Positions 7,208 to 15,775 of a stretch of 64,000 nucleotides of DNA are shown piece by piece. The position numbers and the translations under genes are program-made. How positions within the stretch are numbered: position 1 is the stretch's first letter; each line of letters opens with the position of its first letter. A model generated the notes under the pieces. It worked only from the letters and a program-made list of their open reading frames with translations, was not told where the DNA came from and did not search any database. This DNA is from XBB1006 sp051877515 (GTDB lineage: Bacteria; Bacillota; Clostridia; Lachnospirales; Lachnospiraceae): the NCBI GenBank assembly GCA_051877515.1, contig JBJEIY010000050.1, positions 1 through 64,000 of the forward strand, given 5' to 3'.

Positions 7208-7879
7208 TCATACTCCGTATTTATCGGCGGAGCAACAGCAGTTACCCCCCCACGTCTTTGTTGTAAAGTCAAATTGATTCCATACCTTATCTCGTGTATA
7301 ACGATACAAGCTGTATATCGGTGAATTGCCCATGATTTGGAATTGTGTTTCTATACTAAATTCAATTTTATTACTCTGAAACCCCATCAGTGGACAGTTG
7401 GGAATCACTTCAAATGCATAAACATTCCTTCCAAAAAAAATCGCGGTCTCAAAGTCCAATCCCACAGAGGAAAACTGGCTTAATGGTCTATCGGAACGAC
7501 ATAACGCAAGTTGTCGCATAAGGGTAGCGATCTCCCGCATCCCAGGTTCTTTTGGATTATCTTCCAATTTGGGACCATTACTCATCCAAAATCGTCCGGC
7601 ATCCTCCTTCGTCTTATCAAGACTAATCATGGTTTTTGAAGCTGTATGTCCGTTTAACAAATGTCCCACTTCGTTTTCATTCGCCACAGCCCGGAAAACC
7701 ATCTGTTTTGTCGTAACATCTGATTTCGACACATATCTGCTTAATACAGTCTCCATATTATTAACAATTTCCTCATACCAACGGTTGCATTGCCCGCGAT
7801 AAAGTAATTCCATATAATTAGCTCTTAATATGGAGAGTGGGCGAAGTCCTTCCTGTATGGTTTCCCTTAAATCACTCAT
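7208..7879 (-). CDS. possible ADP-ribosyltransferase-fold protein, probably frameshifted
   Basis: 223 aa as read. No confident family; the pattern MVFRAVANE (Arg63), SQFSSVG (Ser137/138) and KIEFSIETQF (Glu174/Glu177) resembles the R-S-E order of ADP-ribosyltransferases, and LYRGQ at 26-30 recalls FRG domains. The reading ends in an odd tail, GGNCCCSADKYGV, directly after a run of seven G. With six G the frame continues as GVTAVAPPINTEYEELKKRY to a stop at 7184-7186, a more natural ending. This is either a phase-variable tract, a disabling mutation or a sequencing error. It starts 8 nt after the preceding gene, so the two are co-transcribed. Confidence 0.55.
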   Translation of the reverse strand: MSDLRETIQEGLRPLSILRANYMELLYRGQCNRWYEEIVNNMETVLSRYVSKSDVTTKQMVFRAVANENEVGHLLNGHTASKTMISLDKTKEDAGRFWMSNGPKLEDNPKEPGMREIATLMRQLALCRSDRPLSQFSSVGLDFETAIFFGRNVYAFEVIPNCPLMGFQSNKIEFSIETQFQIMGNSPIYSLYRYTRDKVWNQFDFTTKTWGGNCCCSADKYGV

Positions 7880-7887
7880 CTCTTAGC

Positions 7888-8373
7888 CTAATCCTTTTTC
7901 TCCTTGCTCTGACATAACGGCTTTTTTATTGATACATCACAATCCGAAGAATAGCTGAAATGTACATGCAATTTATTATTATCTCCGTTAGCCGTTAATT
8001 CTACATTTCCGTCGTCCTGCCAGGAAACTGAACAATAGAAATTATCTTTAATCGTATATTCATTTCCCAATACCACAAACTTTATCCACCAATAATCAAA
8101 AGGCGAAGTTGCTCCTGTTTCATAGACAAAATTCATGGCAGCAGTAGATTCTCCCTGCAGCAATCCATAATAAGTGTGGCTTTCTTCCTTCTCAGGTTTA
8201 TTGCCCCTCCGATGCCTGATCGTTACCTCACTAATAGTCGCGCCCCAGTTATTCTTAAAGGTTACACTCCCGATATTCTCCGCCCGCAATCCGGTCCCTT
8301 TCTTTTCTTTGTTGATCTGCAAGCGCTCTTCTTCAGATAAATTGTCACATTGAATTGTTCTTTTTTCTTCCAT
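7888..8373 (-). CDS. hypothetical beta-rich protein
   Basis: 161 aa, not recognised. Strong GGAGG before the ATG. After a charged N terminus (1-30) the sequence alternates strands with aromatic and Asn/Gly turns (SVTFKNNWGATISEVTIRH, NFVYETGATSPFDYWWIKF, EYTIKDNFYCSVSW, LHVHFSYSSDC), suggesting a single beta-sandwich domain similar in feel to small lectin-like or pore-toxin-like folds. No signal peptide or TM segment. It is tightly coupled (8-nt gap) to the ADP-ribosyltransferase-like gene, so the two products may work as a pair. No function is proposed. Confidence 0.6.
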   Translation of the reverse strand: MEEKRTIQCDNLSEEERLQINKEKKGTGLRAENIGSVTFKNNWGATISEVTIRHRRGNKPEKEESHTYYGLLQGESTAAMNFVYETGATSPFDYWWIKFVVLGNEYTIKDNFYCSVSWQDDGNVELTANGDNNKLHVHFSYSSDCDVSIKKPLCQSKEKKD

Positions 8374-8481
8374 AGGTAATATCCTCCTTCTCTTTTACAA
8401 GATATTTAATATTTTGATATGGTCGCCTTTTCATCCGCCGAATTCAATGCTCCCGAAACTCATTAACCGAATTTAAATACA

Positions 8482-8514
8482 GTGCCCACATAAGGATCAA
8501 ACTTCTGTGGGCAC
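8482..8514 (-). terminator. stem-loop after the dUTPase-fold gene
   Basis: Perfect 9-bp stem GTGCCCACA/TGTGGGCAC with a 15-nt loop, 107 nt past the stop of the 8621-9580 gene. The U-tract is weak on both strands, so it may be an RNA-stabilising or processing structure rather than a strict terminator. The rest of the 8374-8620 gap shows nothing else I can support. Confidence 0.4.
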
Positions 8515-8620
8515 GCTGCTTTATGACATTATTTTGTTTTAAAATTCCAGACTACCAAAAATAATTGCTTATACACTTTGGATCTCTATATACTGTATAT
8601 GAATTTACACTATTACCAAA

Positions 8621-9580
8621 TCAACCTCCAAATTTGAGCCAGCCATTCGCCCAACATGTCAACAAAGTTATTAATATCATAACCGCTGCTGACAATGTCC
8701 ATGTAGCTCCTTTTATAAATGCTAACTTCTTGTCAACCTTCTTTGAAACCAGTTCTATTTGCTTATCTATATCATCTCGCATATCTTTTCGTAATCTTAT
8801 CTCATCCTTCAGGCTATCCTTTAAATCAGATATATCTGTTTTTAGTTCATTAACAGAACCAGCAAGTTCTTTAATATTGTCAGAAATATCTTTAACTGCT
8901 TTGCTTGTACGATTGGTTTGTTCTTGAGTTTCCTGAATTAAATGACGCAATCCAAAGATTTCTTCTTTATTGTTATTTAATTCTTCTTTTAGGGCTGCAA
9001 CCTGCTTAGAAATAGCTTCTATAGAACCCTCGAGGGAGGTCATTCCCGTGGGCGAATACTTGCTGATTATCGAAACTAATCTGGCCGGAAAATCTTCAAT
9101 CGGCTTGGGAGCTTCTAATTTTTCAATATTTATACTCTCACTTTCATCTAACTGGTAGAAAACCCCTCCTATTAATTTCGCACCCGGCATTAAGGTAAAG
9201 GGTGTACTCGAGTAGTTAAATAATCCAAACATCAATCGACCTGAATATCCCGGATCAACAGCAAATCCACCCAATGTCAAAACCCCATATTCTGACATCC
9301 CTCTATTTGCACTAAGACTCATATACATGTCAGAGGGTAAATTAACCTTCTCTTTCGTCAAAACATAAACCACTTCACCTGGCTGTATTAATGCTGCTCT
9401 CCTTTCCTCGACAGATAAATCCGCCAGCTTTACAGGAGTACTAAAATCCGATTTCAATATTTCATCGCTTAATGTAAAATCATACTTGAGTGCACCACAA
9501 TTATTTAACGAACCATTTTCAATTACTTTTGCTTCCTCTACCAGTTTTTTTATTTTACTTCCTGTAAGCGTTTCAGCCAT
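8621..9580 (-). CDS. dUTPase/dCTP-deaminase-fold protein with coiled coil and C-terminal membrane anchor
   Basis: 319 aa from the ATG with GGAGG 7 nt upstream. Residues 1-150 match the trimeric dUTPase/Dcd fold: MSLSANRGMSEYGVLTLGG and FAVDPGYSGRLMFGLFN, then PGAKLIGGVFYQL. The catalytic Glu of dCTP deaminases (LTLE in the family) is Gly119 here (LMFGLFN), so deamination is unlikely; nucleotide binding or dUTP hydrolysis remains possible. Residues about 170-285 are heptad-like and predicted coiled coil, and about 290-312 form one transmembrane helix ending in a short WLKFGG tail. Nucleotide-pool enzymes are known in phage defence, but this membrane-tethered version is unusual. Confidence 0.75.
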   Translation of the reverse strand: MAETLTGSKIKKLVEEAKVIENGSLNNCGALKYDFTLSDEILKSDFSTPVKLADLSVEERRAALIQPGEVVYVLTKEKVNLPSDMYMSLSANRGMSEYGVLTLGGFAVDPGYSGRLMFGLFNYSSTPFTLMPGAKLIGGVFYQLDESESINIEKLEAPKPIEDFPARLVSIISKYSPTGMTSLEGSIEAISKQVAALKEELNNNKEEIFGLRHLIQETQEQTNRTSKAVKDISDNIKELAGSVNELKTDISDLKDSLKDEIRLRKDMRDDIDKQIELVSKKVDKKLAFIKGATWTLSAAVMILITLLTCWANGWLKFGG

Positions 9581-9749
9581 ATAGCACTCCTCCCTCATCC
9601 ATTTTGTCTCCTTTTACACAATATTATATCCAAACACTTTATTTAAGGTTAATATACTATGTGTACAATAAAATGGACGATATGAAACAAATTCATCTTG
9701 TGTATTATTATTTAGTATACCACTACATCTTGTACGGGTCAATTCTTTA

Positions 9750-9827
9750 TCAACTATTGTTTATCTTAATGGCATTCCCTACCGCGTTGACGGATAAGCG
9801 TCCAACTGTAACTCCGGCTCCAAACAC
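9750..9827 (-). pseudogene. fragment of a small membrane-toxin gene, copy 3
   Basis: A 25-codon minus-strand ORF starts at GTG with GAGG 8 nt upstream. Its beginning, MFGAGVTVGRLSV, resembles GFGTGVAVGRIV in the peptide encoded at 13742-13882, and the underlying DNA (9798-9824) is nearly the same as 13823-13849. It lacks the rest of the membrane segment and the KNDRH end, and no antisense RNA promoter is seen beside it. Nothing else supportable lies in the 9581-9879 gap. Confidence 0.35.
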
Positions 9828-9879
9828 TGTTAATTCCTCGTGCCATCAAATGCTGCTCTCTGAAGACGCAACGAAGGAA

Positions 9880-12800
9880 TCACTCACATAGTTTCTTTCG
9901 TCCCTTGGTATATTTTCCCTTAAGTCCCGGGTCAACCAGTTTCTCGTAGCAATTTCCATAAACCGTATCCGAAGCCAGCACGTCCTTTTCATCCGTAATC
10001 CTATCTATGAAGCAACGTGCTCCCTCAAAGTCCTTAAATGCAGTCACAGATGTAAAATAATCGATCAATTCCTCTGAGCCCAGATTATCAAAGACATAAT
10101 TGATCAATGCCTCCGTCTGTTGTGCTCCTGCGTAATACTTAATTGAGTCTCCCGCACTCTCATACGCTCCCTCTTGTGTTAACGCATCCATAAATCCCTG
10201 ATTTTGCATCATATACGGCTTAATCACCAAAAGACCTTCTGAGTGGAGAATATCCTTATAGATCGGCCAAAGAACACCTTTCTTTTCCTCCTCGAGCTCA
10301 AATCTTTTCATCTTCAATATCCTCGAGATGACATAGATTCTATATCTTCTTACCTTATAAAGTCTGTATAATACATCATCACTATATGCAGGAATAATAC
10401 TGAGTTTTGTAATATTGTTAATCGTTTCTGCGCCAATGGCTTTTTCCTTCAATTGGTTGACGTAGCGAACGTACTCGTCACGAAGTGCTTTATCATCATT
10501 CATATACACATATAGATTCTTTTCCATTAAGTCAAGCGAGTATTCTATATGCTCCATGAAATGAATCCGTTCCCCCGGCTCACTCTCCATATCAAACAGC
10601 TGATAGAACGCCTGGTTTAATTCCTTTCTATGTTCCGCAGACATTCTGCCATATGGGACATTCTTAATGTCAAGATTATAGAACACCTCATGCGCTACTG
10701 CTTTGGGGAGGTTTGCAACAAAGCATAAGATTTCATATGTTTCCCGTGGATTACGGTATGTTCTACTAAAATATGATGCAACCGCTTTCCCATGTTCTTC
10801 TGTGAGTTCATTTCCGCTAAGAATACTTATCGCATCCCTATACTCACTTACCAGATTTAGTTCCTCATCAGAAACCATTTCGTATGGTGGATAAAACAAC
10901 GGCATATATTTCCGGATCAGCTTACTGTCTTTCAATATTTCCCTACGAATAATCGGCCAAGCTAAGACCGCCTTGTCTTCTATCCAGCCCGTCTCCTCAA
11001 GTATGGTTGTACTAATCTGTTCTGAGGAAAAATCAATTTCTTTACTCGCTGTAACTGCCTGATTGCAAATATAAGACAGCATCCATCCATCTTCTAGTAA
11101 TCTTTGACAAACCTGCTTCGATAATCCCGCTGTCCAACCAATTTCATCAATGAGTGCAATCTCCCTTTTACCATGCAAAGAGACAGACTCTACAAGTTTA
11201 ATATAATCAAAGTTCGAAATTGTACCTGCAGCAAGGGCCGATTTATATATATCAATCAATTCTTCCGGTATCTGATCAAACTTACTACAATATTCAATAA
11301 CTTTGTCATGCCAATCCGGCAATCCATATTTCAGGCAAACCTGTTGATAAAAATCATGATATCTCTCATCATCCAACTCCCGCTGCATAATGCGATGATG
11401 GATTTTCTCGCATGCCGGTTCATCCTCATCCATAGTTTCATAATTCACCAATTGCAGAATCGTATCTACATCATCTATTGCCTTGACTTCTTCCACAGAA
11501 AGAAATGGATTGTCACTCTCAAAGAGCAGTTTCATATTTACTATATCATCAGGAATTGTCTTACAAAGTTCCTCTCGCATATCACAAAGAAGCGCTTTAT
11601 CCTCAATCTTATCAACTAGAGATGCTGCAATGTCCGCCAACAAAGACTCCCTGTTTCGGATTTCTCCTCTTTTCGCACAGCAGGAACAAACCATTGCCTT
11701 AAAGCGTGAAAAATTTTTCTGATCAAATGGAAACTCGTCAATGATTCCCAGTAAATTCTCACGATATGAATTCGCAGCAACAGAAAATATCTTATCCTCT
11801 TCCAGGCAAAATACCGGAAATTTCAGGTGCAGCTGATCCAACTTACGAAAAGCCTCTTCAATTACATCTGCGCTAACCTGCGCAACACATTTTCCATAGT
11901 TTTCCCGTTCTTTGGGCAATTCATTGTATACGATACTGTTAAATACCGTTAATTCATTAGAATTATAGAGTTTACTGTCCTTGGGATAATTGTAAAAGTA
12001 TGTTCTGTAATTTGCATTGATCAGCTTTCCATCGATCAGCATACGCAAATCCTTTTTAAACGGACTCGAAAACAGACTCCACTCTTCACCCCAGTTTTCA
12101 ACCTCTTCATCCAGTTCATTTTTCATATATTGGGCAAGGATCTCCTCTATCTGGTTATCCGATAATCTATAATAGTCCTCTTCGTACTCGGTCATCAAAT
12201 AGGTAACCGCCGCACAGCCTTCAAAAGAGATTCCCTTCTCCTGAAATTTGCCCGAAAGAGATTCATATAGTGTGAGGGCATGGTTTAAGCGGTTTTTGAT
12301 TTCACGGATTCCAAGTTTTTTACCACGAATCAGCCATTGCATCCCTTCCACATCATCGACGGTAGCATGGTCACAATCCCGGCATAATCCCAGCCCCACA
12401 AGGTATTCTCTAAGTTCAAATAATAGACCGTTTAAAATCGCATCATAATTATCAACATTGATGGTCTGAAGATTCACTACATAATCGAATACCTTATTGT
12501 ATAACACCATTTCCGACTTTTCTCTTCTTAGCTGTGCCTCAGGTTTGATACACACAATAAAAGTAATTTTGTTTCTTTTTTTCAAATGGGATCTGATCCA
12601 TCTTAACGGTTTTATCCCACGCGGATACTGATCCTGCTCTATAAAATAGTATTTTCTAAGCTGTTTCAGAAAATCTTCTACAACCTCCGGATCATCTGTA
12701 CGATCCAAGTCTTCCACCACAAAAACATAATGTTTTGCTTTAAACCAACCTCTTAATACCTCTTTACTGTATATGTCAATGAGGATATTCTCATCCAGCT

Positions 12801-13428
12801 CCCGATTACCTTCCGATTTCAGTGAAGAAAAAATAAAGTCCGATTTCCAAAGAACTGCTGCAATGGCAACAAATCCCACAAGAAATCCGGCATACTTAAA
12901 CATGCTAATAATCTGTTCCACTTTAATGATCTGATCCGGGCTGACTATTTTGGCAGATACGATCATCTGTTGCAAAACCGTACTATAGCGTCTTGCCACC
13001 TCAGCCAAAGCAACAAGCACAATACCCACAACAACCAGAAAGGACCTTTTTGCATTGCTACTCTGTATGGATATTAGTCCATAATTTTTACTTAACCTTT
13101 TGCTTAAGTAGCTAGACTTTTCCGGTTTAATCTGACTCACGATATTATAAAGCAATGCTTTGTGTAATTCCAGGAACGATCCGCTATTTTGGCTATTTCC
13201 GGAAAGAATCTCCCACATATTAATAGTGTAAATCCTCTTCCCACCTGACTTATTCTTTTCCTTTAGCAAAGAAATCAAGCTGGATTTGCCTGTTCCAAAA
13301 TCTGAAGTCACCCCTATGATCTCTGCACCGCCATCAATTGCTTCATCCAGTTTATCCACATATGTGGATACTCCAATCCAGTCATTCTCCTTACTTTTAA
13401 TTGGTTGATTAAGAACTACTTTTTTCAT
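9880..13428 (-). CDS. KAP-family P-loop NTPase, membrane-associated
   Basis: 1182 aa. KAP NTPases have two transmembrane helices inserted in the P-loop domain, and that is seen here: Walker A TSDFGTGKSS (41-50), TM1 about 129-146 (FLVVVGIVLVALAEV), TM2 about 177-194 (KYAGFLVGFVAIAAVLW) and Walker B FVVEDLDRTDD (236-246). The 800-residue C-terminal part is helical, Glu/Lys/Tyr-rich, with no recognised domain; it resembles a repeat or sensor region. Bacterial KAP proteins are enriched in plasmid and defence regions, and roles in phage exclusion and membrane signalling have been proposed. Only a weak ribosome site (AGAAGAG) precedes the ATG. It is the most upstream gene of the minus-strand island. 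Confidence 0.85.
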   Translation of the reverse strand: MKKVVLNQPIKSKENDWIGVSTYVDKLDEAIDGGAEIIGVTSDFGTGKSSLISLLKEKNKSGGKRIYTINMWEILSGNSQNSGSFLELHKALLYNIVSQIKPEKSSYLSKRLSKNYGLISIQSSNAKRSFLVVVGIVLVALAEVARRYSTVLQQMIVSAKIVSPDQIIKVEQIISMFKYAGFLVGFVAIAAVLWKSDFIFSSLKSEGNRELDENILIDIYSKEVLRGWFKAKHYVFVVEDLDRTDDPEVVEDFLKQLRKYYFIEQDQYPRGIKPLRWIRSHLKKRNKITFIVCIKPEAQLRREKSEMVLYNKVFDYVVNLQTINVDNYDAILNGLLFELREYLVGLGLCRDCDHATVDDVEGMQWLIRGKKLGIREIKNRLNHALTLYESLSGKFQEKGISFEGCAAVTYLMTEYEEDYYRLSDNQIEEILAQYMKNELDEEVENWGEEWSLFSSPFKKDLRMLIDGKLINANYRTYFYNYPKDSKLYNSNELTVFNSIVYNELPKERENYGKCVAQVSADVIEEAFRKLDQLHLKFPVFCLEEDKIFSVAANSYRENLLGIIDEFPFDQKNFSRFKAMVCSCCAKRGEIRNRESLLADIAASLVDKIEDKALLCDMREELCKTIPDDIVNMKLLFESDNPFLSVEEVKAIDDVDTILQLVNYETMDEDEPACEKIHHRIMQRELDDERYHDFYQQVCLKYGLPDWHDKVIEYCSKFDQIPEELIDIYKSALAAGTISNFDYIKLVESVSLHGKREIALIDEIGWTAGLSKQVCQRLLEDGWMLSYICNQAVTASKEIDFSSEQISTTILEETGWIEDKAVLAWPIIRREILKDSKLIRKYMPLFYPPYEMVSDEELNLVSEYRDAISILSGNELTEEHGKAVASYFSRTYRNPRETYEILCFVANLPKAVAHEVFYNLDIKNVPYGRMSAEHRKELNQAFYQLFDMESEPGERIHFMEHIEYSLDLMEKNLYVYMNDDKALRDEYVRYVNQLKEKAIGAETINNITKLSIIPAYSDDVLYRLYKVRRYRIYVISRILKMKRFELEEEKKGVLWPIYKDILHSEGLLVIKPYMMQNQGFMDALTQEGAYESAGDSIKYYAGAQQTEALINYVFDNLGSEELIDYFTSVTAFKDFEGARCFIDRITDEKDVLASDTVYGNCYEKLVDPGLKGKYTKGRKKLCE

Positions 13429-13626
13429 TTTTCTCTTCTGTACCCCCGTGTTCCTACTATACAGTATTGTTTTTGAGTATTCCGGCTTCTACTAAGCCAA
13501 AACATCCGCATCCCAGCGGCTCCGCCGCAACGTAATATTCATAAAATTCAATGGTTCACAAGCTTATTAAAATATGAGTATAATACGCCTTTCTTAATGG
13601 CATTGCCCTATATTTGAACTCTTACC

Positions 13627-13655
13627 TTGCATTTATAGAACTCTCGTGGTATTAT
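13627..13655 (+). promoter_or_regulatory. promoter of antisense RNA copy 2
   Basis: TTGCAT, a 17-nt spacer and TATTAT; spacer end CTCTCGTGG identical to copy 1 at 3116-3144. Confidence 0.7.
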
Positions 13656-13661
13656 ACATCT

Positions 13662-13760
13662 ATGAAAAGGTGCTGCCGATAGACGGCTAGCCCCTAAATC
13701 AATTTATTAGTCAAAACGACTGTCGTAATCTTTCTAGGGATCTAATGGCGGTCGTTTTTT
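13662..13760 (+). ncRNA. putative antitoxin small RNA, copy 2
   Basis: About 99 nt. It shares GGTGCTGCCGATAGACGGCT with copy 1 near the 5' end, diverges in the middle, and ends in a hairpin of AACGACTGTC with GGCGGTCGTT (13715-13724 and 13747-13756) and a T6 tail. The 3' part is antisense to the last codons of the 13742-13882 peptide gene, the layout of a type I antitoxin acting at the toxin's 3' end. With the promoter this accounts for the second half of the 13429-13741 gap; 13429-13620 holds nothing else I can name. Confidence 0.6.
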
Positions 13761-13882
13761 CTTGTGTTCTTATGTCCTTCGTCTTCTTTCTTGCAATCCA
13801 ATCTCTCGATCTTCTCCACAATCCGTCCAACTGCAACTCCGGTTCCAAAACCCACAAGAAGTGCCAGCCACCAAATAGCCAA
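13742..13882 (-). CDS. small hydrophobic peptide, putative type I toxin
   Basis: 46 codons from TTG 13882. One membrane helix (AIWWLALLVGFGTGVAVG) is followed by an amphipathic/basic tail ending RKNDRH, as in small type I membrane toxins such as TxpA/Fst-like peptides. The start is uncertain: no ATG is in frame, the frame is open further upstream through CTG and non-start codons to just after the EPS operon's last stop, and there is no good ribosome site. It lies immediately past the EPS terminator, so it may be read by transcriptional leakage or be 5'-truncated. The antisense RNA at 13662-13760 overlaps its last codons. Confidence 0.5.
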   Translation of the reverse strand: MAIWWLALLVGFGTGVAVGRIVEKIERLDCKKEDEGHKNTRKNDRH

Positions 13883-13889
13883 AAATTCA

Positions 13890-13923
13890 CAAAAGGGAAA
13901 CCCCGGCTCCTGCCGCAGTTTCC
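13890..13923 (-). terminator. strong terminator of the EPS operon
   Basis: On the minus strand GGGAAAC.TG.CGGC, loop AGGA, then GCCG.GG.GTTTCCC followed by TTTTG. It sits 9 nt past the stop of the last EPS gene. Confidence 0.85.
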
Positions 13924-13931
13924 CTCTCTTA

Positions 13932-15746
13932 TTACGCTTCCTTCACTTCTTCTTTCTTTGCTCTCTCCATCTCATAATTCTGGCGGATTCCCAGTCCCAG
14001 CAACAGCCAGAAGATTGGCGCTACTGCTATAGTAGAGTCGTTCAAGAATCCCATGAGCACATATCCTAACACTCCGATCATGATTCCCAGAGAAGCAATC
14101 GGTCTTTCGTCGGCCTTCCACTGGTTCCGGAATGCCCGGATCAGATAATAGATCCATACAAATACACACAGGAGCATGGCAATCACACCATCCTGACAAG
14201 CCATCTGGAGATAGATGTTGTGAGGTTTGGTGATGATCTGGCTGGAATATCCGTACTTATACTTTCCTGCCAGGTCATGATTGGGATAGATTACCGTAAA
14301 ACTATCCTGTCCACTGCCTAAGAAGATCCGATCTTTCAATAAGGGCAGGGTCATCTCCCAAATATAACCACGTCCGGAGAACAAACGCTCATATCCCTCT
14401 AAGAAAGCAGCCCGTTCAATCTGACTGGTATCGATGCTTTCCATTTTGTCATCTCCGGCATAGTAGAGGAATTCCCCGTCTTTGTAGACAAAGACTGCCT
14501 GAATACCATAATCCACAACGAAACCAAGATCCTCTTCCGTAATGTATCCGCATTGAACCGGCATCACCACCGATTGATCTGCGCTATATACATTGACCTT
14601 TCCTTCTTCCACAGACTCCACCGTAAGGAACTCCCCGTTCTCATCGGTTGCAACCAACAGACTTGACAGGTCATATGCATAAGGATTTAAGGACAGACAG
14701 ATCCACTGTCCGTTATAGCACAGGCTCACCTTATCCTCCTGGGTTTTGATACAATCCCATCCCGGAGTCTCAGTTTTCTCTATGCGGAAAGCTTCCTTTA
14801 AAGCCTGTACAAACCAATCGCCTCGCCAGATCACACCTCCAAGGAGTACTACTGCCATGGTAGCCATCAGGGGAATCGCCAGTTTACGTTTGCTGAAGAT
14901 CATCTTCCTTCCAAACACTGCCATCACCACCAGCAGCCCTGCCAACACCACCAGCAGCCCTGCCAACACCAGAATACCGGTTTTGGACTGACAGCCTGCC
15001 AGACTCACCAACAGTAAGAGGGTAACGATTCCATAAACAACCTTCTCCCACACTTTCCTGGCATCCAGTACCATGGAAAGCATCACCGGAACTAATAATA
15101 CACAGAATACACCCACATAATTCGGATTATACAGCGTGGAATAGGTCCGGTTCGCTTCAAAGGAAAAACTAATCTCTGAATTTACACTGGAACTAAGAAT
15201 CTTCGTCATCAAGCCTGTTTTGAAGAAATCCAGCCCCGCTGCCTGAAAAGCACCTATGAGGCCCACCACACCGGCACAGGCAGCCACTGCACGCATAACG
15301 TAGACAGAAGCCGTCTCATTGGTCACGAAACAGAAGGCATAAAAAGCAATGATTCCATACCCTATTACGGCCCATACACACTCAAACTGCTCATAGCCTC
15401 CCAGATATCCAAAGGTAGAGTACTTCGAAATCATGGTAGAAATCAAAGACAATACCAGATACCCAGCCAATGGTATAAACTGAATATACTCCTTTTTTGT
15501 AAACTTTACCAGTTTCTTTCCGGTCCAAATATGAACCACCAACATCACCAGCATAATCGCCGCAATGATCACAGTTGCCCACATTTTATAGTAGTAAAAG
15601 AAATCTACCTGCTCGTCCCCTCCGAACCAGACATAGCCACCCAATCCGGTAGAATAACGGTGTCCCATAACTAACAACGGTACAATGGCCAGCAGACATA
15701 AAGGAAGGATCTTCCTGTTCGTATCCTTTTGCTTTACTTTATACAT
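13932..15746 (-). CDS. O-antigen ligase/Wzy-like polysaccharide membrane protein
   Basis: 604 aa, about 12 transmembrane helices split by a large soluble loop (about 300-480) that contains short beta strands (CYNGQWICLSL, EGKVNVYSADQS, FVYKDGEFLYYAG). The Wzy_C/WaaL-type region with SGRGYIWEMTLPLLKDRIFLGSGQDSF follows at about 450-475. Such proteins polymerise or ligate lipid-linked repeat units at the outer face of the membrane. A second Wzy candidate exists at 26415-27722, so this one may act as ligase to the cell wall or as an alternative polymerase. It is the last gene of the EPS operon. Confidence 0.8.
   Translation of the reverse strand: MYKVKQKDTNRKILPLCLLAIVPLLVMGHRYSTGLGGYVWFGGDEQVDFFYYYKMWATVIIAAIMLVMLVVHIWTGKKLVKFTKKEYIQFIPLAGYLVLSLISTMISKYSTFGYLGGYEQFECVWAVIGYGIIAFYAFCFVTNETASVYVMRAVAACAGVVGLIGAFQAAGLDFFKTGLMTKILSSSVNSEISFSFEANRTYSTLYNPNYVGVFCVLLVPVMLSMVLDARKVWEKVVYGIVTLLLLVSLAGCQSKTGILVLAGLLVVLAGLLVVMAVFGRKMIFSKRKLAIPLMATMAVVLLGGVIWRGDWFVQALKEAFRIEKTETPGWDCIKTQEDKVSLCYNGQWICLSLNPYAYDLSSLLVATDENGEFLTVESVEEGKVNVYSADQSVVMPVQCGYITEEDLGFVVDYGIQAVFVYKDGEFLYYAGDDKMESIDTSQIERAAFLEGYERLFSGRGYIWEMTLPLLKDRIFLGSGQDSFTVIYPNHDLAGKYKYGYSSQIITKPHNIYLQMACQDGVIAMLLCVFVWIYYLIRAFRNQWKADERPIASLGIMIGVLGYVLMGFLNDSTIAVAPIFWLLLGLGIRQNYEMERAKKEEVKEA
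14925..14966. repeat. in-gene 21-bp tandem duplication
   Basis: The 21-bp unit starting CACCACCAGCAGCCCTGCCA occurs twice back to back and encodes a doubled LAGLLVV heptad within a transmembrane helix of the O-antigen-ligase-like protein. In-frame gain or loss would change helix length by seven residues. Confidence 0.85.
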
Positions 15747-15775
15747 GTTTTCCTACACTCCTTCAACTTCACCGT

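Noticed and set aside
9604..9891. 95-codon plus-strand frame between the dUTPase-like and KAP genes
   Set aside because: Tyr/Leu-rich low-quality frame overlapping the KAP 3' end and the toxin fragment; no ribosome site.
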